8,320 nt of DNA, from positions 1 to 8,320 of the forward strand of contig CALXVW010000081.1 of NCBI GenBank assembly GCA_944392185.1, in the 5' to 3' direction. Positions 5,380 to 8,320 of the stretch are shown piece by piece; position 1 is the stretch's first letter; every line of letters begins with the position of its first letter. The DNA comes from an uncultured Alphaproteobacteria bacterium (lineage in GTDB: Bacteria > Pseudomonadota > Alphaproteobacteria > RF32 > CAG-239). The notes beneath the pieces were generated by a model, which saw nothing but the letters and a program-made list of their open reading frames with translations, was not told the DNA's origin and did no database searches. A program made the position numbers and the translations under genes.

Positions 5380-6138
5380 CTAAATTTTTTGCGCAAAATG
5401 ACTGAGCATTTGGCGAAACTCTTCGGTATTAATGGAGAGTCGGCAACTTTTTGCCTCCAATTCGATTCCGTTTTGCAGATTCATATTTTCAACTTGGCAA
5501 ATAGTTTCTTTTGCCTGCATGATAGCTTGATAAGGCAGGGAAGCGATTCTTTCAGCAACTTTGAGGGCTTCTGCCGACAAATCGGCAAGAGAGACAACTC
5601 GGCTGATGAGTCCGGCGAGGGATGCTTCCTCGGCAGAGATAGCTTTTCCGGTTAGGATAGCTTCCATAGTTTTTGCTTTGCCGATTCTTTTTACCAACCT
5701 TGAGCAGCTGCCAAAAGCAGGAATCATTCCGATGCTCACTTCCGGGTATCCGAATTGGGCGGAGTCTGATGCCAAAATAATATCGCAGGCCAAAGCAACA
5801 TCACAGCCGATTCCCAAGGCATACCCGGATACGGCGGCAATAAGAGGCTTGGAGCAATTAGATATTTTTGCAAATTCATCTTGCCAGGCTTTTAAGGCCA
5901 AACTCTGCTGAGAAATCTCTTGGCTGAGTTCGGGAATGCCGATTCCTGCGGCAAAAAACTTATCGTTTCCTTTTAAGATGATTGCTCGGATATTGTCATC
6001 ATATTCCCAGGTTTGGATTTGGTAAGAGGTATCGTTGAGCATCTCCAGATTAACGGCATTTGAAACATCCGGTCGATTGAAGGTAATGATGCCGATATTC
6101 GCGACCACTTCTGTGATGATGGTATTTGTTTGTTCCAT
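5380..6138 (-). CDS. Crotonase-family (enoyl-CoA hydratase/isomerase) protein
   Basis: The fold is the crotonase superfamily, whose members bind acyl-CoA and stabilise a thioester enolate in an oxyanion hole; the classic member hydrates trans-2-enoyl-CoA in beta-oxidation. The 252 residues align well with enoyl-CoA hydratase: NRPDVSNAVN (~21-30), KFFAAGIGIPEL (~60-71), AVSGYALGIGCDVALACDI (~102-120), FGYPEVSIGMIP (~129-140) and ILTGKAISAEEA (~161-172). The second catalytic glutamate is kept (E133 in PEV), but the first is aspartate (D113 in GCD, usually GCE). The usual GGG before it is GIG, AAGAD is AAGIG, and GGTQRL is replaced by GSCSRL. It may be a hydratase with altered activity, an isomerase or another superfamily reaction; the substrate cannot be read. 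It starts 13 bases after the exported-protein gene, with AAGGA about 10 bases before ATG. The mutM-to-rpsT setting is conserved in alphaproteobacteria. Confidence 0.9.
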   Translation of the reverse strand: MEQTNTIITEVVANIGIITFNRPDVSNAVNLEMLNDTSYQIQTWEYDDNIRAIILKGNDKFFAAGIGIPELSQEISQQSLALKAWQDEFAKISNCSKPLIAAVSGYALGIGCDVALACDIILASDSAQFGYPEVSIGMIPAFGSCSRLVKRIGKAKTMEAILTGKAISAEEASLAGLISRVVSLADLSAEALKVAERIASLPYQAIMQAKETICQVENMNLQNGIELEAKSCRLSINTEEFRQMLSHFAQKI

Positions 6139-6151
6139 GGATTCTTTTTCC

Positions 6152-6508
6152 TTACATTTTACTTTTAACGGTAATGCGAACTTTGAGCGGTTTTACGGAT
6201 TCTTGAGAAATCTCGATCACTTCGCCTTCGCGTTCAAACACCAGAGTAGATTCTCTTTTTCCTTGATATATCCATCCCATTTGGGGCAAGGTTGATTTGT
6301 AAAAATCCTGAACTTTTTTGAAAGAAAGGGAATTACTTTCCAAAATAGCCTCGACCAAGCGGCTTTCCTCGTTGCCAAAAGAAATGGCGTCGTTAGGAAG
6401 TTGAGTTAGACCTTCCATTACCGGCACATCTTCAAGCCCCTCGATAAAGGCGGCATGAGCCTGAAAGCTAAATAAAAAGCTACATAAAAACAAAATCACA
6501 TATCTCAT
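6152..6508 (-). CDS. Small exported protein of unknown function
   Basis: The product has 118 residues. A signal peptide is clear: MRYVILFLCSFLFSFQAHA, with the hydrophobic core followed by an AHA-A type signal peptidase I site, leaving about 100 mature residues. There is no lipobox, so it is probably periplasmic. The mature part reads GLEDVPVMEGL, later FYKSTLPQMGWIYQGK and a segment TLVFEREGEVIEIS. I recognise this general pattern (DVP..xGL, FY...LPQ.GW, then a beta-rich FxREGE end) from short proteins beside mutM or the crotonase in other alphaproteobacteria, but I cannot give a function. GTG 6517 in the same frame would add three residues, but AAGGTG (6517-6522) lies 8 bases before ATG 6508, which decides for ATG. 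The gene starts just after mutM and is 13 bases before the crotonase, so the three are co-transcribed. Confidence 0.85.
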   Translation of the reverse strand: MRYVILFLCSFLFSFQAHAAFIEGLEDVPVMEGLTQLPNDAISFGNEESRLVEAILESNSLSFKKVQDFYKSTLPQMGWIYQGKRESTLVFEREGEVIEISQESVKPLKVRITVKSKM

Positions 6509-6516
6509 TTTCTTCA

Positions 6517-6522
6517 CACCTT
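6517..6522 (-). promoter_or_regulatory. Ribosome binding site deciding the exported-protein start
   Basis: Minus-strand AAGGTG overlaps the mutM TAA stop and lies 8 bases before ATG 6508. It would have no room before the alternative GTG at 6515-6517, so it supports the ATG start and implies translational coupling to mutM. Confidence 0.6.
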
Positions 6523-7360
6523 ATTTTTGTTTGGTCTGGCAATAAAAGGTTGACCGTCCGTCAATAATAATTTTTTTTATGCCGCCGGTTTTGCTCACAT
6601 CACAAGAACATCCGGGGCAGCGTTGTCCTGTTTTGTTATAAACACAATGCTGATTTTGAAAATACCCCAAGCTGCCGTCTGGTTTTTCATAATCCTTGAG
6701 GGTAGAGCCTCCGGCGGCAATGGCTTTTTCCAAAACGCAATGTGTTGCCTTAATAATTTTTGCGCACTCAGCTTTAGATATTTCGGAGGCGATTCTCAAA
6801 GGAGAAATCTTGGCCTCAAACAAAATTTCCGAGGCATAGATATTTCCGATTCCCACCACCAAAGATTGGTCAAGCAAAGCGGCTTTAACAGGAATTTTCT
6901 TCTTTTGCAGTTTGTCAAAAAGAAACTTAGGTGTCAATGCCTTATCAAAAGGCTCAAGCCCAAGTTTTGCAAAAAACGGAAGTTTGTTTAGATTCTCTGT
7001 TGGTGTTGCGGTGAGCAAGCCAAATCTTCTGGGGTCATTATAGACCAAAAAGCCGTTTTCGGTGCTAAAAATGATATGGTCATGTTTGCCTAATGGATTC
7101 GGGAGAGTGTCGGTGATCAAGACCTTGCCGCTCATGCCCATATGCCAAACAAGGGTGTATCGATTCTCCAGATGAATAAGGATGTATTTTGCCCGTCTGC
7201 CATAGCCGATGATTTTGGTGCCGCGGCAGATGCCTGGCAGATTCTCCGGCACTTTGATTCGCAAATTCGGCTGCCTTATGTTTAGGTCCAAGATTCGGCA
7301 ATTGCCAATGGCTTTTTCGATTCCGTTTTTTATCGTTTCCACTTCCGGTAGTTCTGGCAT
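6521..7360 (-). CDS. mutM: Formamidopyrimidine-DNA glycosylase (MutM/Fpg)
   Basis: MutM removes 8-oxoguanine and formamidopyrimidines and nicks the abasic site by beta/delta elimination. The 279-residue protein starts MPELPEVETI, where the proline exposed after Met removal is the Schiff-base nucleophile and the next Glu is the general acid. Other landmarks are GRRAKYI with the conserved lysine (~58), HMGMSG (~73-78), NDPRRFG (~108-114), the helix-two-turns-helix segment GIGNIYASE (~170-178) and GGSTLKDY (~217-224). The C-terminal zinc finger is incomplete: C248, C251 and C274 are present, but the usual FYCPxCQ ending is FYCQTKQK, so the fourth cysteine is missing; an extra cysteine (C253) may substitute. 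Upstream TTG 7384 is rejected because only ATG 7360 yields the catalytic proline at position 2, and it has GAGG five bases upstream. It leads a three-gene operon. Confidence 0.96.
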   Translation of the reverse strand: MPELPEVETIKNGIEKAIGNCRILDLNIRQPNLRIKVPENLPGICRGTKIIGYGRRAKYILIHLENRYTLVWHMGMSGKVLITDTLPNPLGKHDHIIFSTENGFLVYNDPRRFGLLTATPTENLNKLPFFAKLGLEPFDKALTPKFLFDKLQKKKIPVKAALLDQSLVVGIGNIYASEILFEAKISPLRIASEISKAECAKIIKATHCVLEKAIAAGGSTLKDYEKPDGSLGYFQNQHCVYNKTGQRCPGCSCDVSKTGGIKKIIIDGRSTFYCQTKQK

Positions 7361-7365
7361 TTTAT

Positions 7366-7369
7366 CCTC
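7366..7369 (-). promoter_or_regulatory. Ribosome binding site deciding the mutM start
   Basis: Minus-strand GAGG lies 5 bases before ATG 7360. It confirms the start demanded by the catalytic N-terminal proline over the upstream in-frame TTG at 7384. Confidence 0.7.
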
Positions 7370-7396
7370 GGCAAGATTTCTCAAAGATTTACTGAT

Positions 7397-7424
7397 ATTA
7401 TAAATAAAAATTAAGACATTACAA
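7397..7424 (-). promoter_or_regulatory. Candidate promoter of the mutM operon
   Basis: A perfect minus-strand TATAAT (7397-7402) is preceded at 16 bases by TTGTAA (7419-7424), 4/6 to the -35 consensus. It gives a leader of about 30 bases before mutM. The surrounding DNA is AT-rich, so a chance -10 cannot be excluded. Confidence 0.5.
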
Positions 7425-7468
7425 TTTATAAAAACGAGTTTAGCAAGGGCCGGAACAGATTTTTAACA

Positions 7469-7497
7469 TTGCCCTTGAAGGCAAAAGAGGCTATACT
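7469..7497 (+). promoter_or_regulatory. Candidate promoter of the J-domain gene
   Basis: TTGCCC (7469-7474) and TATACT (7492-7497) are 17 bases apart, a fair sigma-70 pair. The -35 overlaps an inverted repeat TTGCC-N6-GGCAA (7469-7484) that could bind a regulator. CTTGAA at 7474-7479 also resembles the heat-shock sigma-32 -35, but no convincing heat-shock -10 follows at normal spacing. Confidence 0.5.
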
Positions 7498-7529
7498 GCA
7501 AAGAATGTCTAAATGATATTGGAATAAAA

Positions 7530-8078
7530 ATGATAAAAGGACGCAAAAGACAAAGCAAATATTTTGCTCCGCAGAACGAGCATCAGGCTCATTGCTGCGA
7601 TCATCCTGGCTGCAAAGAGGCGGGAGAATATCGTGCACCCAAAGATCGCGGCCTAAAGAACTATTATTGGTTTTGCCTAAAACACGTTCAGGAGTATAAT
7701 GCCAAATGGAATTACTATGATGGACTAGATCCGGAGGAAGAAGAAAAACAAAATGCGCGCCGCCGTCGATTCCGTTTTGGCTCAAAAGTAAAATATAATT
7801 TTGGTTTTGATATTAATGGTAATTTTGAGTTTTTTGATGACTATAGTCCGGATTATTCGATAATCAACGAGGCCAGGTTTAGTAAAGATGAAAGAACCTG
7901 CCTTGAGATAATGGAACTAAACATAGAAGATTTAAGTATTGAAAGCTTAAAAAAACAGTATAAGAAGATGGTCAAAAAATATCATCCGGATGTTAATCCC
8001 GGAAATACGGAAGCAGAAGAAAAATTTAAAATTCTCTCCACCGCTTATAAGAGCTTGCTGACCAAACTCGGCGCCTGA
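7530..8078 (+). CDS. J-domain protein with N-terminal Cys/His motif
   Basis: J-domain proteins recruit DnaK-type Hsp70 and stimulate its ATPase. The 182-residue product has two parts. The N-terminal half (~20-66) contains HCCDHPGCKEAGEYRAP and YYWFCLKHVQEYNAKWNYY, with C22/C23, C28, C49 and H52 placed as likely metal ligands. A basic RRRRFRFG stretch follows. The C-terminal ~60 residues form a J domain: helix I around ERTCLEIMELN, helix II LKKQYKKMVKKY, the invariant HPD at 152-154, and helix III EAEEKFKILSTAYKSLL. There is no G/F region, DnaJ zinc centre or client-binding domain, so it is a specialised J protein and not DnaJ itself. This two-part architecture is, from memory, widespread and uncharacterised in alphaproteobacteria. 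GGA lies 6 bases before ATG; the promoter is at 7469-7497. No terminator is visible before the flagellin gene. Confidence 0.9.
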   Translation: MIKGRKRQSKYFAPQNEHQAHCCDHPGCKEAGEYRAPKDRGLKNYYWFCLKHVQEYNAKWNYYDGLDPEEEEKQNARRRRFRFGSKVKYNFGFDINGNFEFFDDYSPDYSIINEARFSKDERTCLEIMELNIEDLSIESLKKQYKKMVKKYHPDVNPGNTEAEEKFKILSTAYKSLLTKLGA

Positions 8079-8104
8079 TTTATGTGGAAAAGTCCTCTGT
8101 TTTT

Positions 8105-8148
8105 CTGGCAATCGATGTTGAAAAATATATAATCGAGGTTGGTATACT
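8105..8148 (+). promoter_or_regulatory. Candidate flagellin promoter(s)
   Basis: Two overlapping possibilities exist. CTGGCA (8105-8110) with TATAAT (8128-8133) is spaced by 17 bases. Further on, the extended -10 TGG-TATACT (TATACT at 8143-8148) lies 24 bases before the ATG, with TTGAAA (8118-8123) 19 bases away as a loose -35. I see no good sigma-28 site. A sigma-54-like GG element at 8107-8108 lacks a correctly spaced GC. Confidence 0.4.
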
Positions 8149-8171
8149 AAATAGAGAAATGGAGGGGACTT

Positions 8172-8320
8172 ATGAGCGGAATTAGCTTAACCGCATCAAT
8201 GCGGTCAAATTTATTGAGCCTGCAAAACATCAGCGGGCAGGTTTCCTCTACTCAAAATAAGTTAGCCACCGGCAATAAAGTAAATTCCGCGATAGACAAC
8301 CCGAGTTCATACTATACAGC
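8172..8320 (+). CDS. Flagellin, N-terminal fragment (continues past window)
   Basis: Flagellin is the secreted subunit of the flagellar filament. The 49 complete codons encode MSGISLTASMRSNLLSLQN followed by SSTQNKLATGNKVNSAIDNPSSYYTA. This is the conserved D0/D1 N-terminal helix, including LATGxKVNSAIDNP, which packs in the filament core and carries the export signal. The alphaproteobacterial-style SLTASMRSNLLSLQ start and the absence of the enterobacterial QVINTN opening support the taxonomic reading. A very strong GGAGGGG (8161-8167) lies 4 bases before ATG, fitting an abundant protein. The gene runs off the window, so the variable centre, the C-terminus and the number of flagellin copies are unknown. 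Minor flagellin-like proteins share this N-terminus, so its role as major subunit is inferred from the strong ribosome site. Confidence 0.93.
   Translation, partial: MSGISLTASMRSNLLSLQNISGQVSSTQNKLATGNKVNSAIDNPSSYYT

Noticed and set aside
6521..7384. Longer mutM from TTG 7384
   Set aside because: The extra eight residues would bury the catalytic N-terminal proline; ATG 7360 has a GAGG ribosome site.
7426..7785. 119-residue minus-strand open frame across the mutM/J-protein divergent region
   Set aside because: It mostly mirrors the J-protein coding sequence and covers both divergent promoters; no motif supports it.
8083..8091. TGTGGAAAA, a relaxed DnaA box on the minus strand
   Set aside because: A single isolated match between the J-protein and flagellin genes is expected by chance in DNA of this composition.
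8107..8120. Sigma-54-like TGGCA...TTG upstream of flagellin
   Set aside because: The required GC at the -12 position is absent at the correct 10-base spacing from GG.

Overview
This looks like a chromosomal core region of an AT-rich alphaproteobacterium. The gene block mutM - small exported protein - crotonase - rpsT - dnaA is a familiar alphaproteobacterial arrangement. RecF, the cysteine/histidine-containing J-domain protein and the flagellin N-terminus all read like alphaproteobacterial family members. The low GC content fits an uncultured host-associated or reduced lineage (for example AT-rich Rhodospirillales relatives), but that placement is inference from family resemblance, not a phylogeny.

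Layout from left to right. 1-447 (+) is the 3' end of an unrecognised Lys/Gln/Glu-rich, probably coiled-coil gene running into recF tail to tail. From 452 to 7360 everything is on the minus strand; in transcription order it is mutM (6521-7360), a small exported protein (6152-6508), a crotonase-family enzyme (5380-6138), rpsT (5008-5268), dnaA (2983-4422), dnaN (1692-2810) and recF (452-1690). A divergent promoter region (7361-7529) separates this from two plus-strand genes: an alphaproteobacterial J-domain protein (7530-8078) and the start of a flagellin gene (8172 to the window edge).

Transcription units: mutM, the exported protein and the crotonase form one tight operon. rpsT has its own good promoter and a strong intrinsic terminator. 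dnaA is bounded by terminators on both sides, so dnaN-recF needs its own promoter in the dnaA-dnaN gap. Functionally the window groups replication initiation (DnaA), the sliding clamp (DnaN), recombinational repair (RecF) and base-excision repair (MutM) with one ribosomal protein; the motility and chaperone genes are neighbours.

The only gene-free stretch over 300 bases is 4423-5007, upstream of dnaA. It is dense in structure: two copies of a 16-bp near-palindrome, two exact TTAA-N7-TTAA (CtrA-type) boxes, three GATAA/TTATC palindromes repeating every ~24 bp, three GANTC sites spaced by a helical turn, near-consensus DnaA boxes, and the rpsT terminator. It is the most interesting part of the window and may be a cell-cycle-controlled dnaA promoter, a replication origin, or both. 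Other oddities are a MutM zinc finger lacking its last cysteine and a crotonase with altered active-site positions.
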